Source of the DNA: Asaia bogorensis
GTDB taxonomy: Bacteria; Pseudomonadota; Alphaproteobacteria; Acetobacterales; Acetobacteraceae
Direction: 5' to 3'
NCBI GenBank assembly: GCA_945886995.1
Contig: CAMCZJ010000204.1
Location: 1 to 5,468, forward strand
Length of the DNA: 5,468 nt
Position numbers and translations under genes: made by a program. The notes under the pieces are model-generated. The model was not told where the DNA came from, did no database searches, and saw only the letters and a program-made list of their open reading frames with translations. Positions 1 to 5,468 of the stretch are shown piece by piece (positions within the stretch are counted from its first letter, which is position 1; the number at the start of each line of letters is the position of its first letter).

Positions 1-387
1 TTCACCACCTTCCCCGCCGCGCGTGAGGAAGAAGCGATTGGCATCGTCGCCGGCGCCACCATGGCCGGCATGCGCGGCATTGTGCTGATGCAGACATCAG
101 GCTTCGCCACCTTGCCGAATGTGCTGGCCTCGCTCGTTGTTGCCAGCCAAATTCCCGTGCTGATGCTGGTGAGCGAACGCGGCACGCTGGGTGAATTCAA
201 TCCCGGCCAGGCGATTGTCTGCCGCACCATGCGCCCGATTCTGGACAGCATGGGGATTGAACACCACACGCTATCGCGCCTGGATGAAGCGGCTTTCATC
301 GCGGATCGCACCATGCGCCAGGCCTTTGCCACGCGCTGGCCGGCTTGCCTTATTGTCTCGCCATTGATCGCAGGGGGGCGCAAGTGA
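1..387 (+). CDS. ThDP-dependent decarboxylase, alpha (pyrimidine-binding) subunit, sulfopyruvate/phosphonopyruvate decarboxylase type; 5' end outside the window
   Basis: Partial gene, open from the first base; 128 residues are visible before the TGA at 385-387. The family's alpha chains are about 165-180 residues, so some 40 N-terminal residues lie upstream. The visible part begins FTTFPAAREEEAIGIVAGA. The conserved glutamate of this REEEA-type motif is the residue that activates the ThDP aminopyrimidine ring in this superfamily. It is followed by LMQTSGFATLPNVLASL and by SERGTLGEFNPGQ...RPILDSMGI, both typical of ComD-like alpha subunits. The ATG at 61 is an internal methionine and not the start, because the reading frame and the family motif run on upstream. 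The protein should pair with the product of the next gene to form the active site at the subunit interface, in the cytoplasm. Sulfopyruvate (to sulfoacetaldehyde) and phosphonopyruvate (to phosphonoacetaldehyde) are the known family substrates. The sequence does not choose between them or exclude another 2-oxo acid. The family is secure; the substrate is not. Confidence 0.9.
   Translation, partial: FTTFPAAREEEAIGIVAGATMAGMRGIVLMQTSGFATLPNVLASLVVASQIPVLMLVSERGTLGEFNPGQAIVCRTMRPILDSMGIEHHTLSRLDEAAFIADRTMRQAFATRWPACLIVSPLIAGGRK
372..378 (+). promoter_or_regulatory. Ribosome binding site of the beta-subunit gene
   Basis: AGGGGGG lies inside the last codons of the alpha gene and ends 8 bases before the ATG at 387. 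It fixes that ATG as the start of the beta subunit, in preference to the upstream in-frame TTG at 345 or the GTG at 384. Confidence 0.6.
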
Positions 388-983
388 TGGAAGAACGTCG
401 CAATACGCAGGTGATGAACCGTGCGGCGCTCACCAAGCGCGTGGTGGGCAAGCTGACGAAGCAGGAAGCCGTGATCGGCGGGATTGGCAATTCCAATTGG
501 GATCTTTGGGGTTCCGGCCATCGTGCCGAGAATTTCTACATGCTGGGCAGCATGGGATTGGCCGCACCGATTGCCATGGGCGTTGCCATTGCTCAACCGG
601 AACGGCGCGTTTTCGCTTTGGAAGGCGATGGGTCACTGCTGATGCAGCTTGGCTGTCTTTCCACCATCGCCGCGCAGGCACCGAAGAATCTGATTGTGAT
701 CATCTGGGACAATGGCATTTATCAAATCACCGGCGGCCAAGGCACACCGGCGGCGAAAGCCGGCACGGATTTGATTGCCATTGCGCGCGCTTCCGGCATT
801 GCTTCCGCCCATTGGGCGGCGGATGAGGCAGAATTCGATGCGCTGATTGATCGCGCCCTTGCCACTGATGGCCCGCATGTGATCGGCGCGCGGATTGATA
901 ATGAACCCGGCAAGACGCAAACGGACCGCGACCCGATCCGCTTCCGTGAGACCTTTATGCGCGGGATGGCGGCGCGCGTCTGA
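387..983 (+). CDS. ThDP-dependent decarboxylase, beta (diphosphate-binding) subunit, sulfopyruvate/phosphonopyruvate decarboxylase type
   Basis: The 198-residue product is the usual length for a stand-alone C-terminal ThDP domain (ComE-like, about 180-200 residues). Key motifs are MLGSMGLAAPIAMGVAIA at residues 52-69 and the ThDP/Mg2+ signature. The signature starts at EGDGS (79-83) and closes at WDNGIY (107-112), with D81 and N109 as the expected metal ligands. The DNG-type closing motif is the one found in sulfopyruvate and phosphonopyruvate decarboxylases. The ATG shares its A with the alpha gene's TGA (1-base overlap), a classic translational-coupling arrangement for subunits made in equal amounts. 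The C-terminal tail is charged and varies within the family. The last codons and the stop lie inside the first copy of a 58-bp repeat (976-1033). As for alpha, the reaction class (non-oxidative decarboxylation of a 2-oxo acid) is well supported and the substrate is unknown. Convergent to the transporter operon, so any joint role is inference. Confidence 0.92.
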   Translation: MEERRNTQVMNRAALTKRVVGKLTKQEAVIGGIGNSNWDLWGSGHRAENFYMLGSMGLAAPIAMGVAIAQPERRVFALEGDGSLLMQLGCLSTIAAQAPKNLIVIIWDNGIYQITGGQGTPAAKAGTDLIAIARASGIASAHWAADEAEFDALIDRALATDGPHVIGARIDNEPGKTQTDRDPIRFRETFMRGMAARV

Positions 984-1085
984 TCGGCGGAGGCTGAAGG
1001 TCGAAGCCGTGAATCAGCCGCGCAAAATACCAAGCGTCTGATCAGCGGAGGCTGAAGGCCGAAGCCGTGAATCAGCCGCGCAAAA
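976..1085. repeat. Tandem direct repeat, 58-bp period, about 1.9 copies
   Basis: Copy 1 is at 976-1033 and copy 2 at 1034-1085. Over the 52 aligned bases they differ at only two places (G986/A1044 and T1001/C1059). Each copy can fold on the plus strand: GCG and GGCTGA pair with TCAGCC and CGC around a small internal loop. A nested mini-hairpin sits inside, GGT-CGAA-GCC in copy 1 and GGC-CGAA-GCC in copy 2, so the T-to-C difference keeps the pairing (U-G to C-G). A competing pairing, CTGAT with ATCAG, uses the same right arm. Copy 1 contains the stop codon of the beta-subunit gene. Each copy ends in a run of A, not T, so on the plus strand they are not ordinary intrinsic terminators. They may be a local duplication of the gene's 3' end or members of a dispersed intergenic repeat family; I cannot tell which from one window. 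Confidence 0.85.
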
Positions 1086-1126
1086 AATGAGTCATGGTGT
1101 GGTCCGTTTGGCGGATCACACCGTGA
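1082..1126 (-). terminator. Likely intrinsic terminator of the tctC-tctAB-isomerase operon
   Basis: Arms 1092-1106 and 1112-1126 form a 15-position stem with a 5-base loop (1107-1111). On the minus strand the hairpin is followed, after CTCA, by T6 (complement of 1082-1087), as expected for a rho-independent terminator downstream of the isomerase stop at 1137. Two stem positions are A-C mismatches when transcribed on the minus strand, but U-G or G-U wobbles on the plus strand. The fold itself is therefore better on the plus strand, while the T tract favours the minus strand. It may work in both directions between these convergent genes. Confidence 0.55.
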
Positions 1127-1128
1127 AT

Positions 1129-1143
1129 GGGTTAGCCTAACCC
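1129..1143. other. 15-bp palindrome over the isomerase stop codon
   Basis: GGGTTAGCCTAACCC has seven base pairs around a central C. It overlaps the isomerase stop codon (TAG, bases 1139 to 1137 on the minus strand) and lies just before the terminator hairpin. It may form a small second hairpin in transcripts from either strand. It could also be a chance consequence of the codons there. Confidence 0.4.
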
Positions 1144-2228
1144 CAAGCGCGGGCGGGGACATAAACCTCGCCCGCCATCAACCGCCGCGCGGTGCGGAGC
1201 GTACCGCCCGAAATCACCTCCCGCGATCCATCCGCCGCACGCCGCGTGGTGATCACCGCTTCCATGCTGCCGGTTGGATGTTCCAGCACAATCATCTCCC
1301 GATCCGCGCCGGTGATGTGCGCCACAGCTTCCGCCACCGTTCCCGGCAGCACGCAAGCACTCGCGATGCAAATCCCACCCGTCACCGCCATCGCCTCATG
1401 GCAGGCGAGCGGCGTGAAATAGCGCGCGGCCACCCCGCCCTGATCACCCGCCGGTTCCGCAATAATCGCGAATTTCGGCATGACGCGCCCTTCGGCATCA
1501 CCCATGCCCATGGCGAGACTCGCCTTGCGCCGAATGGCTTCAATCCGCGCCATGAATTCCTTATCCGCATCCAGTTCCTTCGCGGTCTCACGGGCGGTTT
1601 TGCCGAAATCCCGCGCGCGCGCGATGACCACGGGCATGCAGACATCAAGGCACGTCACTTCCACACCATCAATCACATCAATGGCATGGCCGGTTGGCAT
1701 CAGCTTGCCGGTGGCGCCCCCCACCGCATCGGCGAAATTCAGCACGATGGGGGCGGCGGTGCCGGGCACGCCGGCAATCGCGGTATCGCCCTCATAATTC
1801 ACGCGCTTACCAGGTGTTTGCACCACGGCTTCAATCAGCGCGCCGGTATTCACGGCGCGGATCATCACGCGGGTTTCGCCTTCTTCCGCCGGCACCAGCC
1901 CGCTTTCAATCGCGAAAGGCCCAACACCCGCCAGCATATTCCCGCAAGTCGGCCCCCAATCCACAAAGGCGCGATCCACTGAAACCTGCGCGAATAGATA
2001 ATCCACCTGCTGCGCTTCACCGGCCGCCGCGCGGGATACGATGCAGACTTTGCTGGTGAGCGTGGTGGCGCCGCCAATGCCATCAATCTGGCGCGCATCC
2101 GGTGAGCCCATGGCAGCCAGCAATACGCGGCCCATGGCTTCGCGATCTTCCGGCAAATCTTCCCGCCGAAAGTAGGGGCCGCGGCTGGTGCCGCCACGCA
2201 TCAGCGTGCAGGGAATGGCTTTCTGCAT
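1137..2228 (-). CDS. galD: PrpF/GalD-family isomerase (4-oxalomesaconate tautomerase-like)
   Basis: The 363-residue protein has the usual length and signatures of the PrpF family (two diaminopimelate-epimerase-like halves). MRGGTSRGPYF is at residues 10-20, then MGSPDARQIDGIGG at 40-53 and LTSKVCIV at 57-64. GPTCGNMLAGVGPFAIE is at 92-108, EVTCLD at 190-195, CHEAMAVTGGICIASACVLP at 276-295, and EHPTG at 316-320. K60 and C95 occupy the positions of the Lys and Cys proposed as active-site residues in PrpF. The SPDARQIDG stretch and the overall run of motifs resemble GalD, the 4-oxalomesaconate tautomerase of gallate catabolism, more than PrpF (2-methylaconitate isomerase). No prp or gal genes are visible, so the true substrate may be another unsaturated tricarboxylate such as aconitate. 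The ATG at 2228 is chosen because the family starts a few residues before MRGGTS. Longer in-frame starts would run back into the permease gene. It lies 11 bases after the permease stop with a weak GGA-type ribosome site, which suggests coupling. Cytoplasmic; no signal peptide. Confidence 0.9.
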   Translation of the reverse strand: MQKAIPCTLMRGGTSRGPYFRREDLPEDREAMGRVLLAAMGSPDARQIDGIGGATTLTSKVCIVSRAAAGEAQQVDYLFAQVSVDRAFVDWGPTCGNMLAGVGPFAIESGLVPAEEGETRVMIRAVNTGALIEAVVQTPGKRVNYEGDTAIAGVPGTAAPIVLNFADAVGGATGKLMPTGHAIDVIDGVEVTCLDVCMPVVIARARDFGKTARETAKELDADKEFMARIEAIRRKASLAMGMGDAEGRVMPKFAIIAEPAGDQGGVAARYFTPLACHEAMAVTGGICIASACVLPGTVAEAVAHITGADREMIVLEHPTGSMEAVITTRRAADGSREVISGGTLRTARRLMAGEVYVPARAWG

Positions 2229-2239
2229 AATTTTATCCG

Positions 2240-4201
2240 TCACCGTAAAGGCCAGGGGAGGTCGACGAAATGCTGCAATAGTCCTTGCGGGAAATCCAGC
2301 GTCAGCAATTTTGCCACCATGATCAAGCCAATGGTCGCGATGGAGGTCAGGAACAAGGTCATCCGCCAGGTGCAGCCCGCCGCATAACGCAGGAAGGACA
2401 GGAAGAAGATCGTATTGGCCAACAGGAATCCGACCAAAGCGGAAAGCCCAACCAGCCCAATCACCCAACCAAGATGCGCCCAGAAGCTGCCATCCTCGGG
2501 CTTCGCATTGGCTTCCGCGTCATGGAATAGCGAACCGCCCACACGCCCGAAATTCAGCTGCAACACTACGGGGACACTAATCAGCAGCATCGCCCCCGCA
2601 ATCATCATGGGGAAGACCGCGCCCAGGAAGCTCTTGCCCATGGCATCAATGAACACCGCGGCGAAAATCGCCACCGGGATCACGGCGAAAATCGCCTGAG
2701 GCTGGCGCCTTCCCGTATCCGTGCTGCCGCCATCTTCTTCCGTATCGGCCAGCCGGCGCTTGCGAATACCAAGCCAGGCAAACACCACGATCAGCGCGGC
2801 AATGATCATCACGCCAGGCCGCGTCAGGAAATCCCAGCCATAGAATTGCACGGCCTGATACAAATAGGTCTCCATCGGCAGCGCCAGCACAAAGCCCACC
2901 ACGAAGGGCGGGCGCGGCCAGCCGAAACGGCGCATCAGCAAGCCCAGCAAGCCCACACCCAGCAGCAGCAGCAAATCCGCCAATTCGCGGTTATTGTTGA
3001 AGGCGCCGAAACACACCACCATCATCATGAAGGGCGCCAGCAGCCCGAAGCGCACCGTGGTCAGCCGCGCAATCAGGGGCGATGTCGCAAAGCACAGCAA
3101 CGTGCCCATCACATTGGCAATCGCGAGCGACCAGATGATCGCATAGGTCAAATCAAGCCGGGAACCAACCAGCGCCGGCCCGGCTTCAATGCCAAGCAGC
3201 GTCATGCCGCCCAGGAACACCGCCATGGACCCGGATGAAGGAATGCCAAAGAATAGTGTGGGCACCAAAGCGCCACCTTCGCGCGCATTATTCGATGCCT
3301 CCACGGCAATCACGCCGCGCACATCTCCCTTGCCGAATTGGCCATTCTTTTCGGTTTGAATCGCGTGCCCATAAACAATCCAATCAGTCACGCTGCCGCC
3401 AAGCCCGGGGATCGCGCCCAGCACGGACCCAATCGAAGATGTGCGCAGCAACAGCCACCAATGGCGCATGATATCACGCACACCATCAATCCAACCGCGA
3501 CCCAAATCCGCCGAGCGCGAAATCGTCCCACCACCGCGCGCCAGATCAATAATTTCCGGCAGCGCGAAAATCGCCAGCACCAACACGGGCAAAGGCAGGC
3601 CATCCGAAAGATAAATCAGCCCGAAATCGAGCCGATATTCCGCCGTGGCCGGTGCTGTGCCCACCATGCCAAGCGCCAAACCCATGCCGCAGGCAATCAA
3701 GCCTTTGGCAAAACTCTTGCCCGCCAGCACGCCCACCATGGAAAGCCCAAGCAGCGCCAACATGAATAATTCAGCGGTGCCCAGCGCCAGAATCAAGGGC
3801 CGCGCAATCAGCACCGCGCCAGTCAAAATCACCGCGCCAATCAGCCCGCCAATCATGGAAGCAAGGAAGGATGCCGAAAGCGCGCGCGCGGCTTCTCCTC
3901 GTCGGGCCATGGGGAAGCCATCCAGGATCGTCGCCTGACTTGCCGATGATCCCGGTATCCCCATCAGGATGGAGCTGAATGTATCCGCCGTCGCCGCCAC
4001 CGCGACCAGACCCACCAGCATGGCGAGCGCCGATACCTGATCCAGCCCGTAGATGAAGGGCATCACCAGCGAAAGCCCGGCAAGGCCACCCAGCGCCGGC
4101 AGCACGCCAATGGCGTAACCAATCAAAACGCCAAGCGCCATATAACCAAGGCGCTCAGGACTCGCGAGCGCGGTCAGCGCCATCAGCAGCGCGTCAAGCA
4201 T
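2240..4201 (-). CDS. tctA: Tripartite tricarboxylate transporter permease, TctA-TctB fusion
   Basis: This 653-residue inner-membrane protein joins two normally separate TTT subunits. Residues 1 to about 482 are TctA, the large permease (about 500 residues, some 11-12 membrane segments), with its internal duplication visible. GVLPALGG (32-39) and GIPGSSAS (81-88) in the first half are matched by GAIPGLGG (262-269) and GIPSSGSM (319-326) in the second. ASNNAREGGALVPTLFFG (302-319) is the family's other hallmark. A charged linker (about 481-502) follows the RKRR boundary. Residues about 503-640 then form a TctB-like (DUF1468) domain with about four hydrophobic segments: roughly 504-520, 527-547, 574-601 and 613-633. 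The frame is open across the junction, so this is a genuine fusion with no sign of a frameshift. The ATG at 4201 has AAAGGGAG and AAGG upstream. The gene starts 37 bases after the tctC stop. It should use the ion gradient to import a carboxylate delivered by the TctC protein; the substrate cannot be read from the sequence. Confidence 0.93.
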   Translation of the reverse strand: MLDALLMALTALASPERLGYMALGVLIGYAIGVLPALGGLAGLSLVMPFIYGLDQVSALAMLVGLVAVAATADTFSSILMGIPGSSASQATILDGFPMARRGEAARALSASFLASMIGGLIGAVILTGAVLIARPLILALGTAELFMLALLGLSMVGVLAGKSFAKGLIACGMGLALGMVGTAPATAEYRLDFGLIYLSDGLPLPVLVLAIFALPEIIDLARGGGTISRSADLGRGWIDGVRDIMRHWWLLLRTSSIGSVLGAIPGLGGSVTDWIVYGHAIQTEKNGQFGKGDVRGVIAVEASNNAREGGALVPTLFFGIPSSGSMAVFLGGMTLLGIEAGPALVGSRLDLTYAIIWSLAIANVMGTLLCFATSPLIARLTTVRFGLLAPFMMMVVCFGAFNNNRELADLLLLLGVGLLGLLMRRFGWPRPPFVVGFVLALPMETYLYQAVQFYGWDFLTRPGVMIIAALIVVFAWLGIRKRRLADTEEDGGSTDTGRRQPQAIFAVIPVAIFAAVFIDAMGKSFLGAVFPMMIAGAMLLISVPVVLQLNFGRVGGSLFHDAEANAKPEDGSFWAHLGWVIGLVGLSALVGFLLANTIFFLSFLRYAAGCTWRMTLFLTSIATIGLIMVAKLLTLDFPQGLLQHFVDLPWPLR

Positions 4202-4239
4202 GCGACCTTACTCCCTTTACCGCGCTGCCTTTAAGCTGA

Positions 4240-5337
4240 TCAGCCGAGGCGATGGTTGAAGCGGCGCAGCAACCATTCCTTGATCCATTCGCGCGTCGTC
4301 TCACTGATTACGGTGCCGGCGGCATAGGCTTTCTCGGCGGCGTCGCCCACTACCTCATCATATTCGCCAATCACCGTGCCGCGCTTTTCCTTGTATTCCG
4401 GATCGGCGAAGATGCGCGTGAAGGCAGTGCGATACAGGTCCTGCACAGGCTTCGGTGTTTCGCGTGGCACCACCACAAATTTCTGCGCGGCAAAGCCCGC
4501 GACGAACAAAGTGCGATAGGCTTCCCAGGCCGGGCCAGAAGGGTCCTGCCCCGTCGCGGCCTTCAGGAATTCGGGGAAGGTCGGCAAATCCGGGAAATTC
4601 GGATCGCGCACGATATCGCCCGCGGCGTTCAGGATTCCGTAGGAAAACAGCGGCACGGCCTTGCCTTCACGCACCAGTGGCAACACCTGGCTCGTATAGG
4701 CAGACGATGTCTGATAATCGATCGGCGTTTCACCGCGTTCAAAGGCAAGCCGCCCCTGGCCGCGGCCCTGCATGCCAAAGACAATCTGCACATTCAGGTT
4801 CATCAATTCAAACGCCAAGGCCGGGACCACATCCAGCGATGTCGGACCCTGGCTGCCGAATTTCAGCCCCTGCGCCGCTTGCAGCTTCGCCAGATCAGCC
4901 GGGCCTCGCACGCCCAATTCCGGGCGCACATACAAAACGCCACCGGTTGGGCTTGCCATCAGCACGCTCCAGGCGCGGTAATCATAGCGCACGCGCGGAT
5001 CGCCCATCAGATAGGGGAATTGCGTGGAACCGCTGGTGCCCAGGATCGTCAAGCCATCAGGCCGCGTGCGCTGCGCGAATTGATTGGCGCCATTGATGCT
5101 GCCGCCGCCGGTGACATTGCGGATCACGACTGTCGGGTTGCCGGGCATGTGCTTTTGCAGCAGCGGCAGATGAAACCGCGCCCAGACATCCGAACCGCCA
5201 CCCACCGCGAAGGGGATGATCCATTCAATGGTCTTGCCGGCCATATCCTGCGCGCGCGCAGTGCCTGTCGCGGCCAAGCCAAGGCCAAGCCCGCCAAGGG
5301 CACGGCGCGTGAGCGAAAAATTTACAGCTTTGGACAT
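4240..5337 (-). CDS. tctC: Tripartite tricarboxylate transporter substrate-binding protein (Bug/TctC family)
   Basis: Periplasmic solute receptor for the permease encoded just downstream. The ATG at 5337 is preferred over the in-frame ATG at 5370: a strong GGAGG sits 5 bases before it, and it places a clean signal peptide at the N terminus. The signal reads SLTRRALGGLGLGLAATG (residues 8-25), with twin arginines at 11-12, a hydrophobic core and a likely cleavage after ARA (27-29). It looks like a Tat-type signal, although Sec export is also possible. Bug-family motifs are IPFAVGGGSDVWAR (41-54), RNVTGGGSINGANQFA (73-88) and RPDGLTIL (92-99). At 365 residues it is longer than the usual 320-330; the extra length seems to lie in the second half and C terminus. 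It is the first gene of the operon tctC-tctAB-isomerase. Bug proteins bind carboxylates such as citrate, dicarboxylates, amino acids or aromatic acids, and motif reading does not settle the ligand. The gene ends in GCTGATCAGC, a perfect palindrome over the stop codon. Confidence 0.93.
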   Translation of the reverse strand: MSKAVNFSLTRRALGGLGLGLAATGTARAQDMAGKTIEWIIPFAVGGGSDVWARFHLPLLQKHMPGNPTVVIRNVTGGGSINGANQFAQRTRPDGLTILGTSGSTQFPYLMGDPRVRYDYRAWSVLMASPTGGVLYVRPELGVRGPADLAKLQAAQGLKFGSQGPTSLDVVPALAFELMNLNVQIVFGMQGRGQGRLAFERGETPIDYQTSSAYTSQVLPLVREGKAVPLFSYGILNAAGDIVRDPNFPDLPTFPEFLKAATGQDPSGPAWEAYRTLFVAGFAAQKFVVVPRETPKPVQDLYRTAFTRIFADPEYKEKRGTVIGEYDEVVGDAAEKAYAAGTVISETTREWIKEWLLRRFNHRLG

Positions 5338-5468
5338 GAAACCCTCCCCGAATTGGTTTTCGGTTTCCATAAAGCAGAACCAGGGGTGATGGAACCAGCG
5401 AAATCGCGCCCCGCATTTGCCGCTTTCAGAACGCGGCCCCGCCTGTTACGGAATGCCATGCCCGTCAC
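5338..5468. other. Upstream region of the transporter operon; no complete gene seen
   Basis: The leader of tctC and, presumably, its promoter lie here. I cannot identify a convincing -35/-10 pair. On the minus strand TTTATG near 5367-5372 is only a weak -10 candidate. Two short direct repeats are present: GAACCAG at 5377-5383 and again at 5392-5398 (15-bp period), and the adjacent heptamers GGTTTTC/GGTTTCC at 5355-5368. They could be regulator half-sites but are short enough to be chance. An ATG at 5458 on the plus strand, with ACGGA upstream, could begin a divergent gene, but only four codons fit in the window. Confidence 0.4.
5342..5349 (-). promoter_or_regulatory. Ribosome binding site of tctC
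   Basis: GGGGAGGG on the minus strand is separated by TTTC from the ATG at 5337. It is the strongest Shine-Dalgarno sequence in the window and selects this start over the ATG at 5370, which would add 11 polar residues in front of the signal peptide. Confidence 0.75.

Noticed and set aside
345..386. Upstream TTG or GTG start for the decarboxylase beta subunit
   Set aside because: The ATG at 387 has a good ribosome site and the typical stop-start overlap with alpha. The upstream codons only translate the alpha 3' end in another frame.
976..1085. CRISPR array
   Set aside because: There are only two nearly adjacent copies, separated by 6 bp, which leaves no room for spacers; no cas genes are nearby.
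722..1162. Minus-strand open frame running through the beta-subunit gene and the repeat
   Set aside because: It is antisense to conserved ThDP motifs; its N-terminal part is only a translation of the tandem repeat.
1278..1982. Long plus-strand open frame (234 codons) opposite the isomerase gene
   Set aside because: It is antisense to a gene with clear family motifs. The translation is rich in H, R and G with no recognisable domain, as expected for a shadow frame in GC-rich coding DNA.
2229..2468. N-terminal extension of the isomerase reading frame into the permease gene
   Set aside because: The family begins a few residues before MRGGTS. The extension is the permease's TctB region read in another frame and matches nothing.
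4455..5096. Plus-strand open frame (213 codons) opposite tctC
   Set aside because: The composition is dominated by R, P, S and A, there is no domain, and it lies wholly inside the well-supported tctC gene.
5453..5468. Start of a divergent plus-strand gene at ATG 5453 or 5458
   Set aside because: Only a few codons are inside the window and the ribosome site (ACGGA) is weak, so it cannot be supported as a feature.

Overview
The window (GC-rich, roughly 60%) looks like chromosomal DNA of a Gram-negative proteobacterium. An alphaproteobacterium, perhaps of the Acetobacteraceae/Rhodospirillales, is my best guess. That rests on base composition, dense gene packing, the Bug/TctC-type binding protein and the general look of the proteins. 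It is an inference, because no rRNA or other taxonomic marker is present.

Layout. (1) Positions 1-983, plus strand: two coupled genes for a split thiamine-diphosphate (ThDP) decarboxylase of the sulfopyruvate/phosphonopyruvate decarboxylase type. The alpha (pyrimidine-binding) subunit is cut by the left edge and the beta (diphosphate-binding) subunit is complete; the two overlap by one base. (2) Positions 976-1143: a short convergent intergenic stretch rich in structure. It holds a tandem 58-bp repeat, a long hairpin with a T6 tract on the minus strand, and a 15-bp palindrome over a stop codon. (3) Positions 1137-5337, minus strand: a three-gene operon read right to left. Its order is tctC (periplasmic solute-binding protein), a fused tctA-tctB gene (membrane permease), and a PrpF/GalD-family isomerase, with gaps of only 37 and 11 bases. 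(4) Positions 5338-5468: the leader of that operon, with a strong ribosome binding site; no complete gene is visible there.

How it may work together. The minus-strand operon encodes a two-polypeptide tripartite tricarboxylate transporter (TTT) plus a cytoplasmic isomerase/tautomerase for unsaturated tricarboxylates. The simplest reading is import of a di- or tricarboxylate followed by its isomerisation. The convergent ThDP enzyme would decarboxylate a 2-oxo acid carrying an acidic group at C3. It could belong to the same catabolic locus, but it is on the other strand and the link is only positional. Neither the transported substrate nor the decarboxylase substrate can be fixed from this sequence. 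I see no RNA genes, CRISPR arrays, insertion sequences or phage genes.
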